A DNA stretch of 64,000 bases from an uncultured Verrucomicrobiota bacterium (GCA_903898675.1 CAIUGM010000031.1:186001-250000); one strand, 5' to 3'; positions 17,806-28,053 are shown, numbered from the stretch's first letter. A program made the numbers and translations. Notes: generated by a model from the letters alone, not told the origin.

Positions 17806-18729
17806 ATGAGCATCCTCATCACTCCTGAAACGAAGATCATTGTCCAAGGCATCACCGGCGATTTCGGCGGCCGCCATGCCAAGCTCTCCCTCGACTACGG
17901 TACGCACGTCGTTGCCGGCGTCACGCCCGGCAAGGGCTGCCAGTTCTTCGAGCACGGCACCCACAAGGTGCCGATCTTCAATTCCGTCACCGACGCCGCC
18001 AAGGCGACCGGCGCCACCGTATCCGTGATCTTTGTGCCGCCGCCATTTGCCGCCGACGCCATTCTGGAATGCGTCGATGCCGGCCTCGACCTCGCGGTCG
18101 CCATCACCGAGGGCATTCCGATCAAGGACATGATCCGCGTGAAGCGCGCCATGCAGGGCGGCAAGACCCGCCTTCTCGGACCGAATTGTCCCGGCATCGT
18201 GACGCCTGGTACCGGCAAGGATTCTTTCGGCGGTTGCCGCATCGGGATCGCCCCGGGCTACATTCATAAGAAGGGCCACGTCGGCGTCGTCTCGCGCTCC
18301 GGCACGCTCACGTACGAGGCGGTCTTCCAGCTCACCTCGAAGAACATCGGCCAGACGACCTGCGTTGGCATTGGCGGCGACCCGGTCAACGGGACCAATC
18401 ATCTCGACATCATCAAGCTCTTCAATGCCGACCCAGAGACCCACGGCATCATCTTGATCGGTGAAATCGGCGGCAACGCCGAGGTCGAGGCCGCCCGCTG
18501 GATCAAGGCCAACTGCCAGAAGCCGGTCGCCGGCTTCATCGCCGGGGCCACCGCCCCCGCCGGCCGCCGCATGGGCCACGCCGGCGCGATCGTCGGCGGG
18601 ACCGAGGATACCGCGGCCGCCAAGATCGCCGTGTTCAAGGAGTGCGGCATCGAGGTTGCGGTGACCCCCTCCGACATGGCTGACGCCCTCCTCCGGGCCG
18701 CCAAGGCCAAGGGTGTGACCCTGACCTGA
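17806..18729 (+). CDS. sucD: Succinyl-CoA synthetase subunit alpha
   Basis: 307 residues with a CoA-binding Rossmann domain (VQGITGDFGGRHAKLSLDYGT, a variant of the usual TGxxGxxH loop) and a ligase domain carrying the phosphorylated histidine, about H258, in GHAGAI. LLGPNCPGIVTPG and SRSGTLTYEAVFQLT are also family signatures. It pairs with SucC. The glycine loop GDFGGRHAK departs slightly from the usual GxQGxFH pattern. Confidence 0.96.
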   Translation: MSILITPETKIIVQGITGDFGGRHAKLSLDYGTHVVAGVTPGKGCQFFEHGTHKVPIFNSVTDAAKATGATVSVIFVPPPFAADAILECVDAGLDLAVAITEGIPIKDMIRVKRAMQGGKTRLLGPNCPGIVTPGTGKDSFGGCRIGIAPGYIHKKGHVGVVSRSGTLTYEAVFQLTSKNIGQTTCVGIGGDPVNGTNHLDIIKLFNADPETHGIILIGEIGGNAEVEAARWIKANCQKPVAGFIAGATAPAGRRMGHAGAIVGGTEDTAAAKIAVFKECGIEVAVTPSDMADALLRAAKAKGVTLT

Positions 18730-18751
18730 GTCCCCCGTCCCGCTCTCACCG

Positions 18752-18785
18752 GCCCCGCCAAAAATTATTGCCCGGGGCTTTTTTC
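18752..18785 (+). terminator. Terminator after sucD
   Basis: GCCCCG (18752-18757) pairs with CGGGGC (18773-18778) followed by TTTTTTT. Short stem with a 15-base loop. Confidence 0.7.
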
Positions 18786-18789
18786 TGTA

Positions 18790-19069
18790 AATGGGCAAAA
18801 ACCAGCCGTTTGCCTGCATCGGGCGCTCCGCCGGTACCGGGGAATGAAAATTTGTCTGGCCTATGACGCGAAGCTTTGCACGCTGCGCATTGCATCAGGA
18901 AAGGATTGGCTGACAGCAGCCGGTTCTGCCAACCGGGTCTAGGAGTGATCACGGTGGTTTCGAGTGACGCAAGTCACCCGGATGTGAGAGGGGTCAAACC
19001 TTCTAACAAAAAAACTCCTCCTCAAAAAACGGAAAGCCGCCTGATGCCCTCAGGCGGCTTTCGTTTTTT
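18790..19069 (+). ncRNA. Candidate non-coding transcript ending in a strong terminator
   Basis: This gene-free stretch lies between the sucD terminator and another strong terminator, so something other than sucD is presumably transcribed here. It contains hairpin CCGGTT-CTGCC-AACCGG (18920-18936), GTGAC-GCAA-GTCAC with a GNRA loop (18964-18977) enclosed by GGTTT/AAACC (18956-19000), then the terminator. The only ORF spans the terminator and looks spurious. It does not match tmRNA, SRP RNA, RNase P RNA or a riboswitch I can recognise. Confidence 0.4.
19033..19069 (+). terminator. Strong Rho-independent terminator
   Basis: AAAGCCGCCTG pairs perfectly with CAGGCGGCTTT (loop ATGCCCT), followed by CGTTTTTT. 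No protein gene ends just upstream. Confidence 0.92.
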
Positions 19070-19121
19070 AGGAAAACCCTGATGCGCGAACGATTAATTA
19101 AAACTCAACCGCTCACGCATC

Positions 19122-19373
19122 ATGTCCAACCTCATCACCCTCGCCTCCCTTCGCATCAGCGAAGCGAATCCCAACCACCATCTCTGGAATAACAACGGGA
19201 CGTGGTTTCTTCACTACACGGTGTACCCGACCCCCTTCACCAAGGAGCGCATCCGCCGCTCCCTGGGCACGAAGGACGTCAAGGTCGCCCGCGAACGCCG
19301 GGACAACTTCTTCAACCAGCTCGCGAAGCAATCCGCCGCCCCCGTGGCCGCCGACCAGTTCGCCGTAGCCTGA
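19122..19373 (+). CDS. Small protein resembling a tyrosine-recombinase N-terminus
   Basis: 83 residues with no signal peptide. The middle (WFLHYTVYPTPFTKERIRRSLGTKDVKVARERRDNF) resembles the N-terminal arm-binding region of phage-type integrases, in which a basic SLGT-x(n)-A-x-RRD segment is common. No catalytic domain follows: the ORF stops and a terminator is 25 bases downstream. It may be a complete small DNA-binding protein or a remnant. It has its own unit between two terminators, which favours a real gene. Confidence 0.6.
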   Translation: MSNLITLASLRISEANPNHHLWNNNGTWFLHYTVYPTPFTKERIRRSLGTKDVKVARERRDNFFNQLAKQSAAPVAADQFAVA

Positions 19374-19398
19374 AACTTCAGCCATCGAAAATCACGAA

Positions 19399-19425
19399 GG
19401 GCACACCGCAAGGTGTGCCCTTTTT
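19399..19425 (+). terminator. Terminator after the small integrase-like ORF
   Basis: GGGCACACC-GCAA-GGTGTGCCC, a perfect 9-bp stem with a GNRA loop, followed by TTTTT. Confidence 0.93.
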
Positions 19426-19485
19426 ATTTGATAGCCGATCCCGTCTTCGCGCGTCAACCGGCGGGATCAGCGACCCGCCCTGCCC

Positions 19486-22400
19486 TCAGGGAATCTTGAG
19501 CTGCATGCCGACCCGGAGCGCACTGGAACCCTGCAGGATGTCGCGATTCGCCTGGAAGATTTCCTGCCAGCGGTTCGCCGTGCCGTAGTAGCGCATGCTG
19601 ATGCGCGAAAGCGAATCACCCTCGGCGACCGTGTGGTAGCGGACCTGGGCCGCGTTGGTGGAAACCACCGGCCCCGGGTTCGCCGGCGCCGGGCCGCCTG
19701 AGGCAATGACCGAAGCCGGCGTGCCCAGCCGGGCGGCGGCGGCAATCTGGTCGAGCGTGCCCTGGGCCTGGTTCAGGCGGGCCGCCAAGGCGCCGTTCTC
19801 CGTGCGCAACTGGGTGATGATGCCAACCCGGTCGCGCTCCTGGGCGGCACTGGCCTCCATCAGGCGCGATTGGGCCGCCCGGGCGCCGTCGAGTTCGCGG
19901 CGCAACTGGGCGAGCTGGGCGGTGACGGCATCGATATTCTGCTGGCCGCTGCGCTCCGCGTCCGTGCGCTGCTGCTCGGCAGCCCGCACGTTCTGGGTCA
20001 GGCGGGCGATATCGGCGCGGTAGGATTCCACCAACCGCCGCATATCCTCGCGCTCGAGCTCGAGCTTGCCGTTGGCCTGGGTCAGCTCGGCCACGGAATT
20101 GTTGTGGGCCTCGGCCGCCTTCTCGGCGTCGGTGGCGCGGGTCTGCACGGCCGCGAGATCCGCCTGCGCCTTGTCCGCCGCCTGGCGGCTGGCGGCCAGC
20201 TGGGCGGTGAGATCACCGCTGTTCTTTTGCGCCGCGTCCAGATCCTGCTGGGTCTTGACCAGTTGGGATCCGACGGCCTCGAGCCGTTCCTGCAAGGCTG
20301 CCTTCTCATCCGACAACCCGGGCAACATCGTCACCACCTTGCGGGCGTCCTCAAGCTGGGCCTTCATGGTGTCGCGCTCCGTCGCGGCCTTTTGCGCATC
20401 GGCCGTCAGGCGCTGATTCTGCCGGCGCAGTTCCTCCCCGGCCGCCGTCAGGTCCCGCACCTTGCCCTGCAGCTGGTCGAGGTCCTCGCGCGAGGCCGAC
20501 GTGTCGTTCTCCTTGGCCGAAAGCAGGGCGCGGTTGGCCTCGTTGAGCGAACGGTTGGTCTCGCGCGTGCGCTGCAGCTGCGCGGCCATGGTGGCAACCT
20601 CCTTGGCGGCGTTACCCCGCTCATCCTCGATCTGGCCCTCGAGTTCCTTCACGTGGGCCTGCAGCGTGCTGATCTCCATCTTGTACGCGTCGGGCTGCGC
20701 GGCGGACACGGCCTGGGATTGGGCGGCCAGCGCGGCCTCGGTGGATTTCTTGGCGTTATCCAGGTCCTTCTCGAGCTTGTCGTTGGTGCCGGTCAATTCC
20801 GCCACCGTGGCGTTCAGCTTCTCGATCGTCTGGTTCGCCTCGGTCAGGTCACCCTGGATTTTCTTCGCGTCGTCGCCCCCGCGCGTGCGGATGGTGCGGG
20901 CTTCCTCCAGTTGCTTGCCGAGCTCAACCACCCGGGCCTGGGCCTTGTCCAGGTCGGCGCGGTTGCTGGTCATGAAGGCGGTGAGCTGGTCGTTATCGCG
21001 GGTCAACTGTTCGTTCTTGGCGCGTAAAGCTGCCGCATCGTCCGTGGCCTGGCGAAGCTTGCTGTTTTCATCGCGGAGCGCCGCCAGACCGGCCGCGTCA
21101 CGGCGCGACCGGGTGAGTTCCTCGCGCAAGGCGCCCGTGTCGTCCTGCTTGGCGGCGGCCAGCGCCTTCCCCAGCCGGTCATTTTCCGCCGTCAGTTCAG
21201 CCACGGTTGCCCCGCTCTTTTCCAAAGCTTGATTGGCCTCGGCCAGCTGTTGCTTCACGTCGGCAAGTGCGGCGGTCGCGCCGGTTTTTTTCTGTTCGGA
21301 TTCCCGGCCGAGGCGCTCCAACTCGGCGACCCGGGCCTGGGCCTGACTGGAGGTTTCGTGCTCCGCCGCCAGTTTTCCGGCGAGCGCCTGGTTGTCCTGG
21401 GTGAGCTTGGCGGCCAGCTGCTGCCCATCGGCCAGTTGTTGCTGGAGGCGGTCGAGTCCGCTGGTATCGGCCGGCCGGGCAGATTTCTCCGCCAGCGCCT
21501 GCTCCGCCTTGCCGGCGCGGTCGGTCAAAACCCGGTTATCATCGGCCAGTTTCTGCTGGAGCTGCTGCTGGGCCGTCAGGGCGGCTCCCGCGTCGTCGAG
21601 CTGCTTTTGCACCAGGGTCAGTTTCTGGCGCAGTTCCGCCGTGCCCGCCTCGGTCTCACGGACGTGAGTGCTTTGCTCGGCCAGATTCTGTTCAAGCGCG
21701 TGGGCCCGTTTTTCGAGGTCCACCTTGTCAGCCTGCAATCCCTGCACCTGCTTTTGCATTCTGGCCATGGCCTGCTGGGCCTCCGCCAACTTGGGGCCGA
21801 GTGAAGGATCGACGACCGGCTTGGCCGATTTTTCCAGTGCGGCCACGCGGGTGGTCAGCCGGTTGTTTTCCGCCTGCATCCGGCCGGCCTCCTGGGTCGC
21901 CTGCTCCAGCCGGCTGGTCAGCTGGGCCAGCTGGTCGCTGGCTGCATCGGAGGACTGGCGCGTTGAGTTCAGGCGCTGGATCTCGGTGTTGAGTCGGGCA
22001 ATCTCGCCACGGGCGGCAACCAGCTGGCTCGAAAGATTTCCGGCGTCACCCACCGCGGCATCCCGCTCGGCCTGGAGGCGGCTGTTGTCGGTCGTCACCC
22101 GCTGGTTGTCCTGACCGGAATCCGGGCTGGCCGCGGCCGGGGTGCCGGCCTTGGGCGACTGGCTGCGCAGGTTGCGGACCTGCTGGTTGAGGGCGAGCAG
22201 CTCGCGGGTGGAACGCTTCACCTCGTCGTTCAGGCGGGCATTGTCGCGTTGCAGGCTGGTGATGATGGCGTCCTTGTCCGTGCCCAAAACGGGATACTTG
22301 CCGGTCTCGGCCGCCGGGGCCGGTTTGGCGGCGACGGTGTCCCTCTCCTGCTGGAGGCGGGCATTATTCTGCGTGAGTTGCTGGTTGGCCTGCTCGAGTG

Positions 22401-23816
22401 CGGTCCGGGCGCGCAGGGCCTCGTCGAGGCGGGCGGTCAAGGTCACGATCTGCTTCTGGAAATCGGTCACATCGACCGCGGGCGCGGATTTTTCGGGGCC
22501 GGCGGCCGCCGCCTTTTGGCGCGCCAGATCCTGCCGGGCATCCGTGACCTGGGCCTTGAGCACCACCGCGTCACGTTCCGCGGTCTCCTTGTCGGTGGTG
22601 AGCGACTGGACCTGCTCCGAGAGCCGGCGGCTTTGCTCACGCAATTGCTCGATGAGTTTGCCGGATTCGCTGCGTTGGGCGAGTTCCTGCTCAAGCCGGG
22701 CCTTCTCCAGCTCAAGGCGTTGGTTCACCTCGGAAAACTCGGTGTTGGCCTGCCGGGCCTTCTGCAGGGTATCGGTCAACTCCGCGATGCGCGCCGCCGC
22801 ATTGCTGGTGTCGGGGGACACGGGCGCAACCGCAGTCGGACCGGCGGGTGGCGTTGACGTTTCGGCCCGGGCCGGTGCGGCCGGCGCCGGCGGCATCTGA
22901 GTCGCGACACCGGGCTTCTTTTCCGCCAGTATGCGTTGGGCGTCGGTGAGCTGCGCCGCGGTCAAACCCTGGGCGACAAAGTCGCGCGCCGCCGGGCTCG
23001 AGCCATTCTGGGCGGCGAGGCTGAGCCAGACGAAGGCCTGCACCGGATCCTTGGCGAGGCCGCCGCGGCCCTCGGAGATCATCAGGCCGTAATTGTTCTG
23101 CGCGGCCGAGAAGCCCTGCTCGGCGGCGGCGCGGTAGAGCGCGGCGGCGGCCGTTTCGTTCTTGGGCATGCCGCGGCCATCCTCAAGGAGCAGGCCGAGG
23201 TTGTATTGCGCCCGGGCAAAGCCGCGATCGGCCGCCTGCTTGTACCAGCGGGCCGCCTGGATCTCATCCTTCTTCACGCCCCGGCCGGTTTCGTAGGCGA
23301 GGCCGAGATTGAACTGCGCCTCGGCGATGCCCTTCTCCGCCGCCTGCTTGTACCACAGGTTGGCCTCGAAGAGATCCTGGCCACGCCCCGGCCGGCCGAG
23401 TACATGTTGCCGACGTTGAACTGGGCGGGACCGAAGCCCTGTTCCGCCGCCATCAGGTAATACTTGAAGGCTTGCCGCTCGTCGGCGTCCACGCCGCGGC
23501 CCAATTCGTAAACCAGACCGAGATTGAACTGCGCCGGCCCATATCCTTTTTCCGCCGACAAGCGGTACCATTTCAGGGCGGTGGCATAATCCTGTTTTAC
23601 GCCCAACGCGTTGGTGTAGGCGTTGCCCAGTGAGTTCTGGGCATCCGGGTCGGACTGGTCAGCCCGGGCCCGGACCTGCGCCAGATCCGGCACTGCAACC
23701 GACTCACCCCGGACCAGCGGAAAAAGACCCAGCAGACCGGCCAATATGGCGCCGGAAATCGCCCGTGCAGCCCTCAGGGGGGAAAAAATTCGAGTTAACG
23801 CGGCGGAAATTCGCAC
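19486..23816 (-). CDS. Giant envelope protein: Sel1 repeats, coiled coil, LysM (frameshifted)
   Basis: Read as one gene of about 1,440 codons starting at GTG 23816. Signal peptide about residues 1-37, then about six Sel1-like TPR repeats (patterns such as AQFNLGLVYELGRGV), about 1,000 residues of heptad-rich coiled coil full of Ala/Gln/Glu, and a C-terminal LysM domain (YHTVAEGDSLSRISMRYYG ... GMQLKIP). The frame breaks near 23374-23380: one frame reads NMYSAGRGVAR, the other continues DLFEANLWYKQAAEKG. Restoring one base after GTGGCCAG re-joins the third Sel1 repeat. The downstream 3.9 kb has no stop, so this is a sequencing error, a fresh mutation or a true recoding site. LysM implies peptidoglycan binding. 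Confidence 0.82.
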
Positions 23817-23819
23817 GCC

Positions 23820-25241
23820 TCAACTTAAGGAGAAAACCCTACACGGGAGCAAGGCCGCATCCTGCATGCCATGGATAATTTTTTTGTCCGGCGGACAAAA
23901 AGTTGCCAGAGCGCCCGACAACTTCACCTGACCGCCCACCGCGAAATAATAGGGGCAAAGCCGCAGGCGCCCCGCCTTCGCCGAGACCACGGCGGGCAGC
24001 CCCGCCTCGGTCTTTTCGTAGAGCAGATGCGTCAGGCGTTTGGGTTTACGGTATTCCTGCAAAATATGCAGGTTCGTGGGCGCCAGCCGCAGCGCCTGCT
24101 CGATGCCCTGCTGCCACTCCTCGCGCGAACAATCGCTCCCGAGGACCACGCTGCGCGCACCCCAGGCGGTCTCGTGGAAGCCGCTGATCTTGATGATGAG
24201 GTCGCGCTCCTTCTGTGAAGCTGCGATCAGGTCGCGCCAGTCGACGAGCATGCGTCCGCCCACCCGCGGGCCGGCCAGCACGGCCCCCGGCGGCAGCGGT
24301 GCCGGATCCATGATCCAGGACTGGGGAATCAGCTTGCGCAGAAGTTCCAGGCTGTGCCGCCCGAGATGTTCCGCCCAGAATTCCGGGAGCAGGTGATGAT
24401 GGAAAAGCGCGAGGGCCAGCTTCTCCTCCTGAAAATGGCGCATCGGCGGGGCGATGCTCACCGCGCCGCTTTGCCAGGACTCCATGATCTCGGCCGCGAT
24501 GCGGAGGTTGGCCCAGTCAAAGAGCTCGAAGAAGCGGTAGATGATATCGATCTTTTCGGGCGTACCCTCGACGTCGAAGAACAGTTCGCCGCCGAGCGGG
24601 AAAAGCTGGTCCGGCCGCAGGCAGTAAACCCGGCGGCCCAGCCGCTGCAGTTGCTCCGCCAGCCACTGCATCTCGGGCCGGTACGTCGCCGCCTCGTCGC
24701 TCACGACAATCGCGATGAGCGGATTGCGCGTGCCCGGCCGCAGGGCGGCGAGTGATTGGTAGAAGTTCTCCACCATGGCGGCGCCATGACCCAGGATCGA
24801 CGGGTCGGTCTCACCGCCATAAAGCCGGTTCAGGAACGCCGTCAGCCCGATGCCCCCGGGCACCGAATCCAATTCCGTGAGCGCGAATCCCTCCTCGGTC
24901 AGCAGCAGGTCCGGCCGGAGCACGGTCGGGAAAACCCCACGGTTCTTCGGGTCGCGGGCGTGGCGCACGAGTTCGGCCGGTTTGCCCCGGTCAAGGTAAT
25001 CGGCCACCCACGGCGCGAGCAGCGGCTTGTTGCGCAGGAGATTTTTTCCCGCTGCCGACCGCAGGTAAAGGGTTTCAAGCGCCTGGTGGAATTCCAGGCA
25101 GGCGGCCCCGATCTGTTCCAGCTCCGTCACCTGCGCCGGCGTCAGCGGCCACGCCTGCGGGGAAAGCTGCCACGTCTTGTCCTCGAACAAGGCCTGGCTG
25201 CCGAAGGCCGTCTTGAGTTGTTCGTAGGTGAGGTCGGGCAT
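23820..25241 (-). CDS. ATP-grasp-like protein of unknown function
   Basis: 473 residues, cytoplasmic by appearance. Patterns recall circularly permuted ATP-grasp or glutathionylspermidine-synthase-like enzymes: VLRPDLLLTEEGFALTELDSVPGG near residue 110, a later DLIIKISGFHETAWGARSV (possible ATP-lysine) and EEWQQGIEQAL. The precise family and substrate cannot be stated. It lies three bases upstream of the Sel1/LysM gene, a likely two-gene operon, so a role in envelope or peptide modification is possible but only inferred from position. Confidence 0.6.
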   Translation of the reverse strand: MPDLTYEQLKTAFGSQALFEDKTWQLSPQAWPLTPAQVTELEQIGAACLEFHQALETLYLRSAAGKNLLRNKPLLAPWVADYLDRGKPAELVRHARDPKNRGVFPTVLRPDLLLTEEGFALTELDSVPGGIGLTAFLNRLYGGETDPSILGHGAAMVENFYQSLAALRPGTRNPLIAIVVSDEAATYRPEMQWLAEQLQRLGRRVYCLRPDQLFPLGGELFFDVEGTPEKIDIIYRFFELFDWANLRIAAEIMESWQSGAVSIAPPMRHFQEEKLALALFHHHLLPEFWAEHLGRHSLELLRKLIPQSWIMDPAPLPPGAVLAGPRVGGRMLVDWRDLIAASQKERDLIIKISGFHETAWGARSVVLGSDCSREEWQQGIEQALRLAPTNLHILQEYRKPKRLTHLLYEKTEAGLPAVVSAKAGRLRLCPYYFAVGGQVKLSGALATFCPPDKKIIHGMQDAALLPCRVFSLS

Positions 25242-25244
25242 TGG

Positions 25245-25355
25245 CGGAAGCAGAGGTCAGAGATCAGAGGTCAGAGCCAGAAAATCGCAAATCAAACGAC
25301 CATACAGTGCCTGTCCTGTTTGGCTGATTTCCAACTTCCGACCTCTGGCCTCCAT
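25245..25355. repeat. Inverted repeat, 'AGAGGTCAGAG' class
   Basis: GGAAGCAGAGGTCAGAGATCAGAGGTC and GGCTGATTTCCAACTTCCGACCTCTGGCCTCC form imperfect arms around a long loop. It fills the gap between prfB and the ATP-grasp-like gene. Confidence 0.75.
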
Positions 25356-25361
25356 CATGGG

Positions 25362-26505
25362 TCAGTCATCCATCTGGATGTCCTTGTTGCGGTGCCGCGG
25401 ACAGCCGGCGCGCAGCCAGCCGTAGATGAAGCGGTCGAGGTCGCCGTCGAGCACGCCCTGCGTGTCGCTGGTGCTGACGCCCGTGCGCAGGTCCTTCACC
25501 ATCTGGTAGGGCTGGAGCACGTAGCTCCGGATCTGGCTGCCGAAGCCGATCTCGCCCTTCTCCCCGTAGAATTTCTCCATCTCGCTGCGCTTGTCGTCCA
25601 GGCGTTTCTCGTAGAGGCGGGCCTTGAGGACGACCATGGCCGTCGCCTTGTTCTTGATCTGGGAGCGTTCGTTTTGGCAGACCACCACGATGCCGGAGGG
25701 AATGTGCGTGAGCCGGACCGCCGAGTCCGTGGTGTTGACGCCCTGGCCGCCCTTACCGGAGGAACGGTAGACGTCCGTCCGGATCTCGTCCTCGGGAATA
25801 TCAATCACGATCTCCTCCGTGATCTCGGCGACCACGTCCACGGCGCAGAACGAAGTGTGGCGGCGCTTGTTGGAGTCAAAGGGACTGATCCGCACCAGCC
25901 GGTGCACGCCGCGCTCGGCCTTGGCGTAGCCGTAGGCGTTCTCGCCCTTGATCAAAATGGTGGCCTTGGAAATGCCCGCCGTGTCGCCCGGCTGCACATC
26001 CATGAGCTCGGTCACGAAGCCGCGCCGCTCGGCCCAGCGGGAGTACATGCGGAAGAGAATGTCGGCCCAGTCGTTGGACTCGGTGCCACCCGCGCCCGCC
26101 TGGATGCTGAAAATGGCGTTATTGCGGTCAAACTGGCCGGTGAGGAACGAGGCGATCTCCAGCTTGTCGAGGTCCTCGACCATGACGGGCACCGAAGCGT
26201 TAAGTTCCTTGGCGTATTCCTCCTGCTCCGCGGGCGTCGAGGCCTCGATCAGCTCGACCATGACCGTGGCGTCATCCAGCCGCTTGTTGAAGGCGACCAG
26301 CCCGGCGATCAGTCGCTTCAGGCTGTTGAGCTTGGCGATGTGCTTCTGGGCCCGGTCGCTGTTTTCCCAGAAGTCCGGGGCGCCCATCTGCGCCTCCATC
26401 GCCTCTATTTCCCGCTGCTTTTGTTCGACGTCAAAGAAACCTCCATAAGTAGCCGGCACGCTTCTTTATGTTGTCAAGGTGGGAAAAGGTCTCGGGAGCA
26501 ATCAT
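25362..26505 (-). CDS. prfB: Peptide chain release factor 2, with programmed +1 frameshift
   Basis: RF2 reads UGA and UAA. The zero frame starts at ATG 26505, gives 24 residues ([16 protein letters not shown]...WRFL) and meets TGA at 26433-26431. The canonical shift site CTTTGAC (26436-26430) is preceded by GGAGG (26444-26440) three bases upstream, as in other prfB genes; a +1 shift joins to [11 protein letters not shown] and runs to 25362, 380 residues in all. The GGQ loop is [15 protein letters not shown], and the RF2 codon-recognition tripeptide SPF is visible in [13 protein letters not shown]. The gene autoregulates: low RF2 favours the shift. Confidence 0.97.
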
Positions 26506-26560
26506 TGAGCCCCCCACCCTTGGCAGCACGGCCGGCGCCGCAAGCGGAAAGTCGGCCCAT

Positions 26561-26588
26561 AAAAAAGCCGCCCGCGGGCGCGGGCGGC
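26561..26588 (-). terminator. Terminator after the DUF4870-like gene
   Basis: GCCGCCCGC (26567-26575) pairs with GCGGGCGGC (26580-26588); on the minus strand the stem is followed by six T (complement of 26561-26566). It ends the gene starting at 27008 and separates it from prfB. Confidence 0.92.
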
Positions 26589-26612
26589 GAAAGGGGCAGA
26601 ACTGCGCGGGAT

Positions 26613-27008
26613 TCAGACGAAAGCGCCGGCGAACCACTTCTGGTAGTACTCGCCAACCACCGGCATGGGCTTGAGCTGGCCGTTGACCGCTGAGATCAAG
26701 CCCATGATCCACAGCACGAAAAGACCGATGCCCACCAACGGCCACACCAGGATCATCAGCAGATTGACGACGGGAATCATCGAAATGATCAGGCACGGCA
26801 GCCAGATCACCAGACCGGTTACAAATAACCCCAAACCCTGGCGCAGATGGAACGAACCAAGCGCGGTCTTCTTGCTGCTGTGCATCACGATCGCGATGAT
26901 AAAGCCGATGATCGTGACATAGGTCAGGATGGCGACGGTGCGGTCCTCGGTGGCAACGGCGCCAATCGGGGCCGGTGGTGGTGGCGTGATCTCGGAGGGA
27001 TTGGACAT
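26613..27008 (-). CDS. DUF4870/Tic20-like small membrane protein
   Basis: 131 residues: a proline-rich cytoplasmic N-terminus (PPPPAP), then three hydrophobic segments (about 27-42, 62-82 and 85-108). The phrase KKTALGSFHLRQGLGLFV between the first two is typical of the DUF4870 family, and the end GEYYQKWFAGAFV is common in this group. No catalytic motif is present and the role is unknown. Single-gene unit with its own terminator; the start is preceded by ACCCTCCCTCCC. Confidence 0.75.
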   Translation of the reverse strand: MSNPSEITPPPPAPIGAVATEDRTVAILTYVTIIGFIIAIVMHSSKKTALGSFHLRQGLGLFVTGLVIWLPCLIISMIPVVNLLMILVWPLVGIGLFVLWIMGLISAVNGQLKPMPVVGEYYQKWFAGAFV

Positions 27009-27117
27009 GGGAGGGAGGGTTGTGTGTGGATGTGACTGACGTTTTCCATCATTGGAGCACGGCCAGACTAGTCAACGTCCGGCACACCATCCGGGCCATT
27101 CGGCCCCCCGCCGGCAC

Positions 27118-28053
27118 CTAGGCCCGCAGGTTACCCGCCGCTTTCTCCGCCAGGTAGCTGGCGTAGGTTTTCGCGATACCCTCGCGCAGACTGATGCGGG
27201 CCTTCCAGCCCAAGGCGGCCAACCGGGAGACATCCAGCAGCTTGCGGGGCGAGCCGTCCGGCTTGCTGGAGTCCCAGGTGATGCGTCCCTGGAAACCGGT
27301 CACCTCGGCGACGAGCTCGGTGAGCTCCTTGATGGTGACGTCCGTGCCCGTGCCGACGTTGATCAGGTCGGGCGGATTGGTCAGCTTCAGCAAAAAGGCG
27401 CACGCGTCGGCCAGTTCGTCCACGTAGAGAAATTCGCGCTTGGGTGAACCCGTGCCCCAGGCGAGCACTTCGTCGCGGCCGGCCTCCCTGGCTTCGTGGA
27501 ATTTCCGGATCAAGGCCGGCAGCACATGCGAATTCTGCAGGTGGTAATTGTCCCCCGGGCCGTAAAGGTTGGTCGGCATCGCCGAGTGATAGAGCACGCC
27601 GTATTGCTTGCGGTAGTATTCGCAGAGCTTCAGGCCGGCAATCTTGGCCACGGCGTAGGCCTCGTTCGTGGACTCCAACGGACCGGTCAGCAGGCTGCCT
27701 TCCGCCATGGGCTGCGGGGCGAGCTTCGGGTAAATGCAGGAGCTGCCGAGGAAGAGCAGCCGCTTCACGCCGGCCTGGTAGGCGCCCTGGATGCAATTGG
27801 CCGCCACCGCCAGGTTGTCGTAGATGAATTCGCCCGGATAGGTGTTGTTGGCGTGAATCCCGCCCACCTTGGCGGCCGCGATGATGGCGACGTCCGGTTT
27901 TTCCTGCGCAAAGAAACTCCTCACCTCCGCTTGGTTGGTGAGATTAAGCTCCGCCCGGGTCCGCTCGACCAGCGTGACATCGCTTTCGCGGGCCAACCGG
28001 CGCACGAGCGCCGAACCTACCATGCCTTTGGAACCCGCGACGAATATCTTCAT
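27118..28053 (-). CDS. fcl: GDP-L-fucose synthase
   Basis: 311-residue extended SDR. The NAD(P)-binding start [33 protein letters not shown], the catalytic SSCIYP and the YxxxK in AYAVAKIAG identify the epimerase-reductase that makes GDP-L-fucose from GDP-4-keto-6-deoxymannose. [26 protein letters not shown] matches Fcl. The frame extends upstream through repeat sequence, so the ATG at 28053 is used. The gmd partner is not in the window. The product would feed surface polysaccharide. Confidence 0.96.
   Translation of the reverse strand: MKIFVAGSKGMVGSALVRRLARESDVTLVERTRAELNLTNQAEVRSFFAQEKPDVAIIAAAKVGGIHANNTYPGEFIYDNLAVAANCIQGAYQAGVKRLLFLGSSCIYPKLAPQPMAEGSLLTGPLESTNEAYAVAKIAGLKLCEYYRKQYGVLYHSAMPTNLYGPGDNYHLQNSHVLPALIRKFHEAREAGRDEVLAWGTGSPKREFLYVDELADACAFLLKLTNPPDLINVGTGTDVTIKELTELVAEVTGFQGRITWDSSKPDGSPRKLLDVSRLAALGWKARISLREGIAKTYASYLAEKAAGNLRA

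Noticed and set aside
18876-19082. 68-residue ORF over the 19033-19069 terminator
   Set aside because: It runs through the terminator stem and has no similarity to known proteins.
24756-26693. 645-residue plus-strand ORF
   Set aside because: Antisense to prfB and the ATP-grasp-like gene, low-complexity composition, no domain pattern.
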